Assembly (NCBI GenBank): GCA_964490005.1
Contig: CAZBBB010000090.1
Span: 1-13,303, forward strand
Source: CAZBBB01 sp964490005
GTDB lineage: Bacteria > Planctomycetota > B15-G4
DNA: 13,303 bases
Reading direction: 5' to 3'
In this document: piece by piece, positions 7,327 to 12,891 of the stretch
Layout of the letters: every line of letters starts with the position of its first letter
Numbering within the stretch: the first letter of the stretch is position 1
The notes under the pieces: model-generated
What the model was told of the DNA's origin: nothing
The model's database searches: none
The model's input: the letters and a program-made list of their open reading frames with translations, nothing else
Made by a program: the position numbers and the translations under genes

Positions 7327-8637
7327 TCAGGTGGGCAGGGCCGAATGGCGCCCAACGGTACGGGCAAATGCGACCAGACTCCACGCCCAGAACAGAGCCA
7401 GCAGCACGATGCGGGTGTCGCTGACGGCCCAGAAGGCGGTCGCCTCGGGCGAGAGATCGCCCAGCCGCCCCCACGCCTCGTAGTAGAGCACGGGGATCTG
7501 CACGTAGATCAGGAGCTCGAGCACCAACGTGAAGACCAGCGCCGGCAGACGGGCCGGCGCGAGCAGCAGGGCCAGCGGCGAGACCCAGCAGATCCACTGC
7601 GGCGAGAAGACCTTGCCGAACTGCGCGAAGGCCAGCACGACGACGAGGCAGCCGAGCAGCAGCGACTCGCGGCGGCGGACGGGCAGCAGCGCGAGCAGCA
7701 GCGCCGGCAGGAACTGCAGCCACGCGAAGACGCCCGCGACGCGGTCGGCCGACTCGAGCGGGAAGACGGCGTAGCGGTCGGGCTCGACGAGGGCCGAGAC
7801 CAGCGAGGGCGGATTGTGCACCCGCCCCGCGTGGTGCCCGTAGACCTTGGTCACGGCCTCCAGCCCGCCTCCGCCCTGAAAGTAGGTGACGGCCAGGATC
7901 GCGGCCACGACGGCCGTGCAGGCCAGCCCCGGCCCGATCACGCGTCGCGGCAGCGCGGCGAGCAGGCGCCGCACGAGGCCCGGGCCGGGCGGCAGGACGC
8001 TCCACAGATTGTGCGCCAGGAACAGCGGCATGAGCAGCAGCGGATACCACTTGATCATGCCGCCGAGCGCGAGCAGCACGGCGGCGAGCGCCGGTCGTCC
8101 GCGGAACTGCGCCAGCAGCGCCAGCGCGACGGCGGCCGCCGGCCAGGCGTCGAAGCGGTTGAAGGAGAAATACAGAGTGCCCGGCAGGAGCAGCAGCAGC
8201 GCGTAGGCCGGCGGGCGGCCGAGCGCGGCCAGCGCGAGGGCCGTGCCGATCAGCAGCGCCAGATAGCCGACCGCCATCGAGACATGGTGCAGGTCGAAGT
8301 ACGCGCGGCTGTCGCCCGTCTCGCGGCGCAGTTCGGCGTTGGTCTGCGCGCGCCCGGCCGGCACGTGGTGCTCGAAGGCCAGATAAGGCAGGCCGAACAT
8401 CCACGTCGCGAGCTGCGGATACTCCGAGTGCTCCTCTATGTAGGGCAGCCGCCCGGACGGCAGCCAGCGGCCGCGCTGCTGGTACACGAAGCGGTCGGCC
8501 TCGTCCTCGAGCAGGTAGCGGTAGCGCGGCGCGCCGTCCGGCAGGGTCCCGAGGCTCCACTCGTGCGTGGCGAGCAGCAGCGCGAGGAAGCCCGCCGTGG
8601 CGAGGATCGAGAGCGTCACGACGGTGCGCAGGCGCAT
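7327..8637 (-). CDS. GT87-like polyprenol-phosphate-sugar glycosyltransferase (DUF2029 family)
   Basis: A 436-residue multi-pass membrane protein with roughly nine to eleven hydrophobic segments. Diagnostic points are EYPQLATW (72-79) in the first large loop, FNRFDAWPA (159-167), KWYPLLLMP (196-204) and FSPQWICWVSPL (345-355), in the order seen in DUF2029/GT87 mannosyltransferases. Family members such as the mycobacterial alpha-1,2-mannosyltransferases use polyprenyl-phosphate-mannose on the outer face of the membrane. It is the first gene of the five-gene operon and shares a 71-bp divergent promoter region with a DPM-synthase-like gene that could make its donor. ATG at 8637 is preferred: TATCCT lies exactly 8 nt upstream. 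A TTG at 8646 would overlap that box and add three residues. Confidence 0.83.
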   Translation of the reverse strand: MRLRTVVTLSILATAGFLALLLATHEWSLGTLPDGAPRYRYLLEDEADRFVYQQRGRWLPSGRLPYIEEHSEYPQLATWMFGLPYLAFEHHVPAGRAQTNAELRRETGDSRAYFDLHHVSMAVGYLALLIGTALALAALGRPPAYALLLLLPGTLYFSFNRFDAWPAAAVALALLAQFRGRPALAAVLLALGGMIKWYPLLLMPLFLAHNLWSVLPPGPGLVRRLLAALPRRVIGPGLACTAVVAAILAVTYFQGGGGLEAVTKVYGHHAGRVHNPPSLVSALVEPDRYAVFPLESADRVAGVFAWLQFLPALLLALLPVRRRESLLLGCLVVVLAFAQFGKVFSPQWICWVSPLALLLAPARLPALVFTLVLELLIYVQIPVLYYEAWGRLGDLSPEATAFWAVSDTRIVLLALFWAWSLVAFARTVGRHSALPT

Positions 8638-8645
8638 GGCCGCCA

Positions 8646-8651
8646 AGGATA
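8646..8651 (-). promoter_or_regulatory. Leaderless-type -10 element for the glycan operon
   Basis: On the minus strand GGGCTATCCT precedes ATG 8637, with TATCCT ending 8 nt before the start codon. A transcript initiated at the usual distance from a -10 box would begin at or next to the ATG. No Shine-Dalgarno motif lies in the 8-nt gap. A -35 box is not evident. Confidence 0.5.
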
Positions 8652-8694
8652 GCCCGGCGGCGCGCGAGGCTGGAGCGCGGTCGCGGCTCGCGGC

Positions 8695-8700
8695 TATAGT
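8695..8700 (+). promoter_or_regulatory. Leaderless-type -10 element for the plus-strand GT2 gene
   Basis: TATAGT, preceded by GC, matches TATAAT at five of six positions and ends 8 nt before GTG 8709. TGGAGC at 8671-8676 might act as a weak -35 with an 18-nt spacer. There is no Shine-Dalgarno sequence in the gap. Confidence 0.55.
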
Positions 8701-8708
8701 CCGTCGGC

Positions 8709-9464
8709 GTGCGCCTGACCGTCGTCCTGCCGACCTACAACGAGGCCGAGAATCTGCCGCGCATGGTCGGCGAGCTGCTCGCGCTGCGCCTGCCCGGCAT
8801 CGAGCTCTCGATCCTGGTCGTCGACGACGCCTCTCCCGACGGCACCGGCCAGCTGGCCGACGAACTCGTCGCGCGTCATGCCGGCCGCGTCGCCGTGCTG
8901 CACCGGGCCGGCAAGGAGGGCCTCGGGCGCGCCTACATCGCGGGCTTCCGGCAGGCGCTCGATCAGGGTGCCGAACTCGTGCTGCAGATGGACTGCGACT
9001 TCTCGCACCAACCCTCGGACATCGCGAGCCTGATCGCGGCGCTGCCCGGCGCCGACATGGTGCTCGGCAGCCGCTTCGTGAAGGGCGGCCGCGTCGACCC
9101 GAACTGGGCCTGGTGGCGCAAACTGCTCTCGCGCTTCGCCAACGGCCTGTACGTGAAGTGGATCCTCGGCACGGGTCTGCACGACGCGACCGGCGGCTTC
9201 CGCGTCTGGCGCGCGGCGACCCTGCGCGGCATGGACATCGCGCGGCGCATCGCGTCCAACGGCTACGTCTTCCAGGTCGAGATGGCCTTCGTCGCGCAGC
9301 GCCTCGGCTACCTCGTCAAGGAAGTGCCGATCGAGTTCCCCGACCGCGCCGCGGGCACGTCGAAGATGAGCCTGCGCATCCAGATCGAGGCGGCGCTGCG
9401 CGTGTTCGAGGTCAAGCGGCGCCACAAGGCGCTCACGCCCGCCGACCGCGCGCCGGCGCGCTGA
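8709..9464 (+). CDS. GT2 dolichyl/polyprenyl-phosphate mannose synthase (DPM1-like)
   Basis: A 251-residue single-domain GT2 enzyme matching DPM1-type synthases over its full length. Visible in order are VVLPTYNEAEN (5-15), VVDDASPDGT (37-46), GKEGLGRAY (68-76), QMDCDFSHQP (93-102; DxD-type metal site), GSRFVKGG (120-127), TGGFRVWR (161-168), SNGYVFQVEM (183-192) and EVPIEFPDRAAGTSKM (205-220). The enzyme would transfer mannose, or another hexose, from its nucleotide sugar to a polyprenyl phosphate at the cytoplasmic side. No C-terminal GtrA-like or TMD pair follows, so it is a soluble or peripheral form. It is divergent from the GT87-like gene, which would consume such a donor. GTG at 8709 gives the standard MRLTVVLPTYNE N-terminus. 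It is followed by a strong hairpin and is probably monocistronic. Confidence 0.9.
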   Translation: MRLTVVLPTYNEAENLPRMVGELLALRLPGIELSILVVDDASPDGTGQLADELVARHAGRVAVLHRAGKEGLGRAYIAGFRQALDQGAELVLQMDCDFSHQPSDIASLIAALPGADMVLGSRFVKGGRVDPNWAWWRKLLSRFANGLYVKWILGTGLHDATGGFRVWRAATLRGMDIARRIASNGYVFQVEMAFVAQRLGYLVKEVPIEFPDRAAGTSKMSLRIQIEAALRVFEVKRRHKALTPADRAPAR

Positions 9465-9469
9465 AGCGG

Positions 9470-9502
9470 GGGCCGGGACGCACGGCGTCCCCTTCCCGGC
9501 CC
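9470..9502 (+). terminator. Strong hairpin downstream of the GT2 gene
   Basis: GGGCCGGGA at 9470-9478 pairs perfectly with TCCCGGCCC at 9494-9502 (9 bp). A nested alternative, GGGACG at 9475-9480 with CGTCCC at 9486-9491, forms a 6-bp stem with a 5-nt loop; the two cannot fully coexist. It begins 5 nt after the stop codon and ends 8 nt before the TATCGT box of the next gene, so it insulates the two transcription units. There is no T-run. Confidence 0.55.
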
Positions 9503-9510
9503 GGGAACGG

Positions 9511-9516
9511 TATCGT
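9511..9516 (+). promoter_or_regulatory. Leaderless-type -10 element for the DUF1569 gene
   Basis: TATCGT ends 8 nt before ATG 9525; the gap contains only C and G and no Shine-Dalgarno motif. The spacing equals that of the boxes at 8646-8651 and 8695-8700. There is no visible -35. Confidence 0.45.
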
Positions 9517-9524
9517 CCCCGCCC

Positions 9525-9977
9525 ATGGACTCGCTCTACGACCCCGGCGTGCTCGATCGCATCCTCCGCCGCATCGACGCGCTTCGCCCCGACTCGCCGC
9601 GCGGCTGGGGCAAGATGGATTGCGCGCAGGCGCTGGCGCACTGCGCGGCGGCGCTCGAGGCGTCCACCGGCGACCGCCTGCTGCGGCGCAACGTCGTGGT
9701 CAAGCTCATCGGCCCGCTCTTCCGCGGCTGGCTGCTCGGACCCAAGCCGTTCTCGAAGAACTCGCCGACGCATCCGGAACTCGTGCTCTCGACGCCGCAC
9801 GACTTCGAACGGGAAAAGGCGCGGCTCGTCGCCGTGCTCCGCAAGTTCCACGCGGCGGGGCCCGCGGTGGCCGGGCGCTACGAGCACGCCTTCATCGGGA
9901 AGCTGAGCGGCGAGGAGTGGGGGCGCCTCCAGCACAAGCATCTCGACCACCACCTCCGCCAGTTCGGCGCGGCCTGA
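9525..9977 (+). CDS. DUF1569 / DinB-like protein
   Basis: A 150-residue protein matching the DUF1569 branch of the DinB four-helix-bundle superfamily. The N-terminal helix begins LYDPGVLDRILRRIDAL. W28 and H39 lie in WGKMDCAQALAHC, where DinB proteins carry the first metal His. The C-terminal signature HAFIGKLSGEEWGRLQHKHL followed by DHHLRQFG (residues 121-148) is highly characteristic and provides more His residues. Related proteins are thought to bind a divalent metal and sometimes a thiol cofactor; no substrate is known for DUF1569. It stands between its own promoter-like box and a convergent ferredoxin reductase gene 15 nt away. Nothing links it functionally to the glycan genes. Confidence 0.82.
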   Translation: MDSLYDPGVLDRILRRIDALRPDSPRGWGKMDCAQALAHCAAALEASTGDRLLRRNVVVKLIGPLFRGWLLGPKPFSKNSPTHPELVLSTPHDFEREKARLVAVLRKFHAAGPAVAGRYEHAFIGKLSGEEWGRLQHKHLDHHLRQFGAA

Positions 9978-9988
9978 GCGCGCGCCGA
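9964..9988. terminator. GC hairpin overlapping convergent gene ends
   Basis: TCGGCGCG at 9964-9971 pairs with CGCGCCGA at 9981-9988 (8 bp, 9-nt loop). The stem starts inside the last codons of the DUF1569 gene and ends 4 nt before the stop of the converging reductase gene. No T-run follows on either strand. Confidence 0.4.
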
Positions 9989-9992
9989 GCGG

Positions 9993-10766
9993 CTACCACC
10001 AGCGCTCGAAGTGCAGCGTCTCCTTCGCCTTGAAGCCGAGCTTCACGAGGCGCGCTTCCATGTCGTCGATCATGGCGGGGTTGCCGCACAGATACACGTG
10101 CGTGCGCGACGGGTCGAGGGGGAAGCCGGCGTGCGTCTCGAAGCGGCCATTCGCGAGCAGCGACTGCACGCGGCCGCGCAGGCCCTTCCAGCCCGGGCCT
10201 TCGGGCTCGCGCGTGAGCAGCGGCAGATAGGCGACTTCACCCTTTGCGGCGCGGGCGGAGAGTTCGTCGCGATAGCCGAGCTCGTCGGCCGAGCGCGCGC
10301 CGTGCACGACGGCGCAGTGCCGCCAGCGCCCCTTCCCCCCGAAGGCGCGCACGAAGGAGACGAAGGGCGCAAGGCCGGTGCCCGTCGAGACGAGCACGAG
10401 GTCGGCGCCGTCGGGCACGCCGTCGAGCGTGAAACGTCCGCTGATCTTTTCGGAAAGCCAGAGCGCGTCGCCGACGCCGAGGTCCCACAGGCGGGTCGTG
10501 AGCTCGCCCTCCTTGATGAGCTGGATGTAGAACTCGAGCGTCGGCCGCCCCGGTGCCGAGGCGATGGAGTAGACGCGCTTGAGCAACGTGCCGGGAACCT
10601 GCGGATCGGGAAGCCCCAGCGTGGCGAACTGCCCCGGCGTGAAGGCGGGGAGCGCCCAGCCCACGGGCTCGACGCGCACGATCGCGAGGCGCGCGTTGAG
10701 GTCGGTGCGCGCGGCGACCCGCGCATTGAGTGGCGGCGGGGGCGGGCTGGAGGCTGCATCGCTCAT
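9993..10766 (-). CDS. fpr: Ferredoxin-NADP+ reductase (bacterial Fpr type)
   Basis: A 257-residue two-domain flavoprotein of the plant-type FNR superfamily. The FAD domain has PGQFATLGLP and KRVYSIAS (63-70), the RxYS flavin-binding motif. The NADP domain has LVSTGTGLAPF (125-135) for pyrophosphate binding, and LCGNPAMIDDM (226-236). The C-terminus ETLHFERWW ends in aromatics that would stack on the flavin, as in the bacterial E. coli/Azotobacter Fpr subclass. It exchanges electrons between NADPH and ferredoxin or flavodoxin in the cytosol. No ferredoxin or flavodoxin gene is in the window. The start at 10766 is supported by TAACAT 8 nt upstream and by the 18-bp gap to the divergent gene; the longer frame would overlap the divergent coding region. 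Pro-rich residues 8-12 are an unusual but plausible tail. The stop is TAG, while most genes here use TGA. Confidence 0.9.
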   Translation of the reverse strand: MSDAASSPPPPPLNARVAARTDLNARLAIVRVEPVGWALPAFTPGQFATLGLPDPQVPGTLLKRVYSIASAPGRPTLEFYIQLIKEGELTTRLWDLGVGDALWLSEKISGRFTLDGVPDGADLVLVSTGTGLAPFVSFVRAFGGKGRWRHCAVVHGARSADELGYRDELSARAAKGEVAYLPLLTREPEGPGWKGLRGRVQSLLANGRFETHAGFPLDPSRTHVYLCGNPAMIDDMEARLVKLGFKAKETLHFERWW

Positions 10767-10770
10767 GCGG

Positions 10771-10780
10771 GAACATGTTA
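10771..10780. promoter_or_regulatory. Overlapping divergent -10-like boxes around AACATGTT
   Basis: Only 18 nt separate the two divergent start codons. The palindrome AACATGTT (10772-10779) provides TAACAT for the minus-strand fpr gene (10780-10775) and GAACAT for the plus-strand gene (10771-10776); each ends exactly 8 nt before its ATG. TAACAT matches TATAAT at four positions, GAACAT at three. Two polymerases could not use both at once, so the two genes may be mutually exclusive in initiation. Confidence 0.38.
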
Positions 10781-10784
10781 GTCG

Positions 10785-11114
10785 ATGAGCGAGCCCGAGC
10801 CCCCGACCGACACGCCGCTGCCCGACCTCGTGCGCGAGGACGGCCCGCCGCGGCACCTCGCCGTCCGCCTCGTGCTGCTCGCGCTCGCGGTGCTCTTCTT
10901 CGTCGCGGGCGTGGTGGTCTGGCTCACGCCCATCATCGGCGGGGCCGTCGTGCTCTACGTGCTCGCCGCGCTGTGCCTCGGCGCGAGCAGCCCCGCCGCC
11001 GCCCGCTGGGTCAACCGCAACGAACGCCGCCTGCCGCGCAAGCTGCGCAAACTGCTGCGCCTGGGGCGCAAGGACGAACCGACCGTCCTGCCCGCCGACG
11101 ATACCCAGCGCTGA
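10785..11114 (+). CDS. Small two-helix membrane protein of unknown function
   Basis: A 109-residue protein. The first 24 residues are acidic and Pro-rich (MSEPEPPTDTP...). Two closely spaced membrane helices follow (about 26-46 and 50-68), joined by TPIIG. Next comes a strongly basic segment of Arg and Lys (74-95) and an acidic tail. The helix-TP/PG-helix layout with a basic C-terminal tail recalls small PGPGW-type transmembrane proteins, but the signature itself is absent and I do not assign the family. The basic stretch after helix two predicts that both termini are cytoplasmic. It is divergent from fpr over 18 bp and convergent with the beta-helix gene. GC-rich third positions match the rest of the main region. 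Confidence 0.7.
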   Translation: MSEPEPPTDTPLPDLVREDGPPRHLAVRLVLLALAVLFFVAGVVVWLTPIIGGAVVLYVLAALCLGASSPAAARWVNRNERRLPRKLRKLLRLGRKDEPTVLPADDTQR

Positions 11115-11173
11115 TCTCGGCAACGTACTTTGCGCGATGTCACCGCGAGGTGTCACGCAGGTTGCGCCTGCTC

Positions 11174-11192
11174 GCGGCTCGGCCTGAGCCGC
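11174..11192. terminator. Hairpin between convergent genes
   Basis: A perfect 7-bp stem, GCGGCTC (11174-11180) and GAGCCGC (11186-11192), with a 5-nt loop lies in the 123-bp gap between the small membrane protein gene and the converging beta-helix gene. It could serve both strands. No T-run is seen. The rest of the gap shows nothing else that I can support. Confidence 0.42.
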
Positions 11193-11237
11193 TACGACCG
11201 AGTCTTGCGCCGGCGTGAATGGCGCCGATGGCCGTGG

Positions 11238-12851
11238 TCAGGGGTCGAACTCGTCAACACCCATGTCGATCTCGTCCCCGCCGGACCCGTCTCCATTGAC
11301 CGTTCGGTCACCTCCATCGAGGTCGGTGCGCGGGAGAAGCGAGTAGGCCGTGCCGGAATCCACACACGGTGATCCGGCGTCATCCAGGTGGAAGTCGCCG
11401 CCCGATGCGTTCACGAACTCGGGATTCGAATTGATGTTTCCATTCGTCGGGCTGGCCAGGCCCTGCCAACAACTGAAAGCCAGAGCACTGTCCGTCTGAG
11501 GATTCCAGGAGAGGTCTCCACCGCTCTGCGCATTGCCGCTGTTGTTTCCCCAGACGATCAGGTTGGGCATCGCGCCGGGAGCCGGCACGCCGCCGCCGCC
11601 CCAATCGGTTCCGTCGAATCGAAACCCGAAACCTGCGTTGTGCGCGATCGTGTCGTTGTAGTGGCTGCCATGCTGCCCGCTGATCTCTTCGTTGACTCCG
11701 TCGAACCAGATTCCGGTGCCGTTGTCGAAGATCAGGTTGTTCATGCTGCTGAACGAGATGTAGCCGGACTCACCCATCCAATCGAGATGAATACCGGCGC
11801 CACCATTTCCATGAATGCGATTGAAGGCGAAATGCTCCTCGTGAATGAAGAAGTTCGCGTTGCCGTCGTTGGTCTCCGATGCGGTGATGCGGACGCCGTC
11901 CTCGATGCACCCCTTGATCGTGCAGGAGTCGATCTTGGAGCCGGCGATCACCTGTGCCAGAACTCCTGAAGCATCGAGTTCAATGGCAATGCCAGTCCTG
12001 ATACCGTCGTTCGATGTCGTCGCCGCCGTCGAGTCGATGACCGTGTTGACGACGCTGAAGGCCGGCTTGCCCGCATAGCCCGTCTGATTGCCGACGCGGA
12101 TACCGAACTCGGCGTCGTCGGAGCCCGAGATCAGGAACGCGCAGTCGGAAACCAGGATCTTCGGCGTGCCGAAGCCCTCTTCTGCCGCCATCGAGAGGAC
12201 TTCGATGCCTCCGCGCCGAGAGACCCAGATCTCGCACTCGTCGACGTAGAAGTTGCAACCACCCCGAGAAGAGCCCACGAAAATCGTCGCACGACCGGCC
12301 GCGCCGGATGCGTTCATCTCCGAGCGCTCGAAGACGCAATGACTCGCTCCGCTGCGGATCAATCCTGTGCTGCTGATGAGATCCGAAGTCACCGAGATCG
12401 CGGACGGGGCATCCTTGCCGGCACTGTTCTCGCCGGCGAATCGCAACCGCTCGAACGTGATGTCCTGGAGCTCCGTCGTGGACACCACGATCCTGATCAG
12501 TGCTTCGACGGACGAACTGTCCACATCGCCACCGAGCACCGGCCAATCTTCGGGGTCGCTCTCGTGTCCGATGATCGTGATGTCGCTCTCGCCAATCTCG
12601 ATCGGAAACGACTCCCCGAGCGCCTTGTCGTACGTTCCGGGCTTGACGCGCACGACGACATCACCGCTGAGGGCCAGCGCCTTGAATACTCCAACCGTAA
12701 TCGTTTCAACAGCGGCCCCCTCCGACAGTCCGCTATTGGAGTTGTCGCCGCTAGCAGAATCAACCCAAACCGTAGTACTTGATGGAGCAGGCGGGCTGAG
12801 CGTTGGCGCAAGTGCCAAGGTGAGTAGCATCGTCCAGTACGAGGTGTTCAA
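11238..12851 (-). CDS. Secreted right-handed beta-helix protein (DUF1565 type)
   Basis: A 537-residue protein. After a short hydrophobic N-terminus (about 5-18, a weak signal peptide without Lys/Arg), VWVDSASGDNSNSG (28-41) through VVRVKPGTYDKALGESFPI (66-84) and ITIIG is the DUF1565 signature that opens a parallel beta-helix. Repeated Asn/Ser/Gly-rich strands such as SFSSMNNLIFDNGTGIWF and NDTIAHNAGFGFRF are pectate-lyase-like coils. The C-terminus (PCVDSG, DLDGGDR, DMGVDEFDP) is the tail common on planctomycete-type surface beta-helix proteins. It may bind or cleave a polysaccharide; no catalytic residues can be claimed. TTG at 12851 is chosen because AAGGGG lies 7 nt upstream; ATG at 12830 is seven codons in and lacks an RBS. 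GC is clearly lower than in the rest of the window. Confidence 0.75.
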   Translation of the reverse strand: MNTSYWTMLLTLALAPTLSPPAPSSTTVWVDSASGDNSNSGLSEGAAVETITVGVFKALALSGDVVVRVKPGTYDKALGESFPIEIGESDITIIGHESDPEDWPVLGGDVDSSSVEALIRIVVSTTELQDITFERLRFAGENSAGKDAPSAISVTSDLISSTGLIRSGASHCVFERSEMNASGAAGRATIFVGSSRGGCNFYVDECEIWVSRRGGIEVLSMAAEEGFGTPKILVSDCAFLISGSDDAEFGIRVGNQTGYAGKPAFSVVNTVIDSTAATTSNDGIRTGIAIELDASGVLAQVIAGSKIDSCTIKGCIEDGVRITASETNDGNANFFIHEEHFAFNRIHGNGGAGIHLDWMGESGYISFSSMNNLIFDNGTGIWFDGVNEEISGQHGSHYNDTIAHNAGFGFRFDGTDWGGGGVPAPGAMPNLIVWGNNSGNAQSGGDLSWNPQTDSALAFSCWQGLASPTNGNINSNPEFVNASGGDFHLDDAGSPCVDSGTAYSLLPRTDLDGGDRTVNGDGSGGDEIDMGVDEFDP

Positions 12852-12858
12852 TCGAGAT

Positions 12859-12864
12859 CCCCTT
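12859..12864 (-). promoter_or_regulatory. Shine-Dalgarno motif deciding the TTG start
   Basis: AAGGGG on the minus strand ends 7 nt before TTG 12851 and 28 nt before the first in-frame ATG (12830). Purine-rich motifs of this kind are absent before most other genes of the window. Confidence 0.5.
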
Positions 12865-12891
12865 GAGTGAGTGGGCTGTTGATTGGTGAAT

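Larger units (their letters stand above)
2797..8637 (-). other. Five-gene surface-glycan operon
   Basis: Five minus-strand genes follow each other with junctions of +7, -4, -4 and +1 nt: GT87-like, GT9, GT2, sulfatase-fold lipoprotein and degenerate sulfatase-fold protein. Both 4-nt overlaps are GTGA. The only promoter-like sequence seen is before the first gene (8651-8646), and a hairpin overlaps the end of the last. A single transcript with translational coupling is the simplest reading. Confidence 0.7.

Noticed and set aside
7306..8652. 448-residue plus-strand frame antisense to the GT87-like gene
   Set aside because: The translation is a Gln/Arg/Glu-rich antisense shadow. The minus strand gives a multi-pass membrane protein with GT87 signatures.
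11139..11155. TGTCAC...TGTCAC direct repeat in the convergent gap
   Set aside because: Two 6-nt copies are easily found by chance, and no array or mobile-element ends accompany them.
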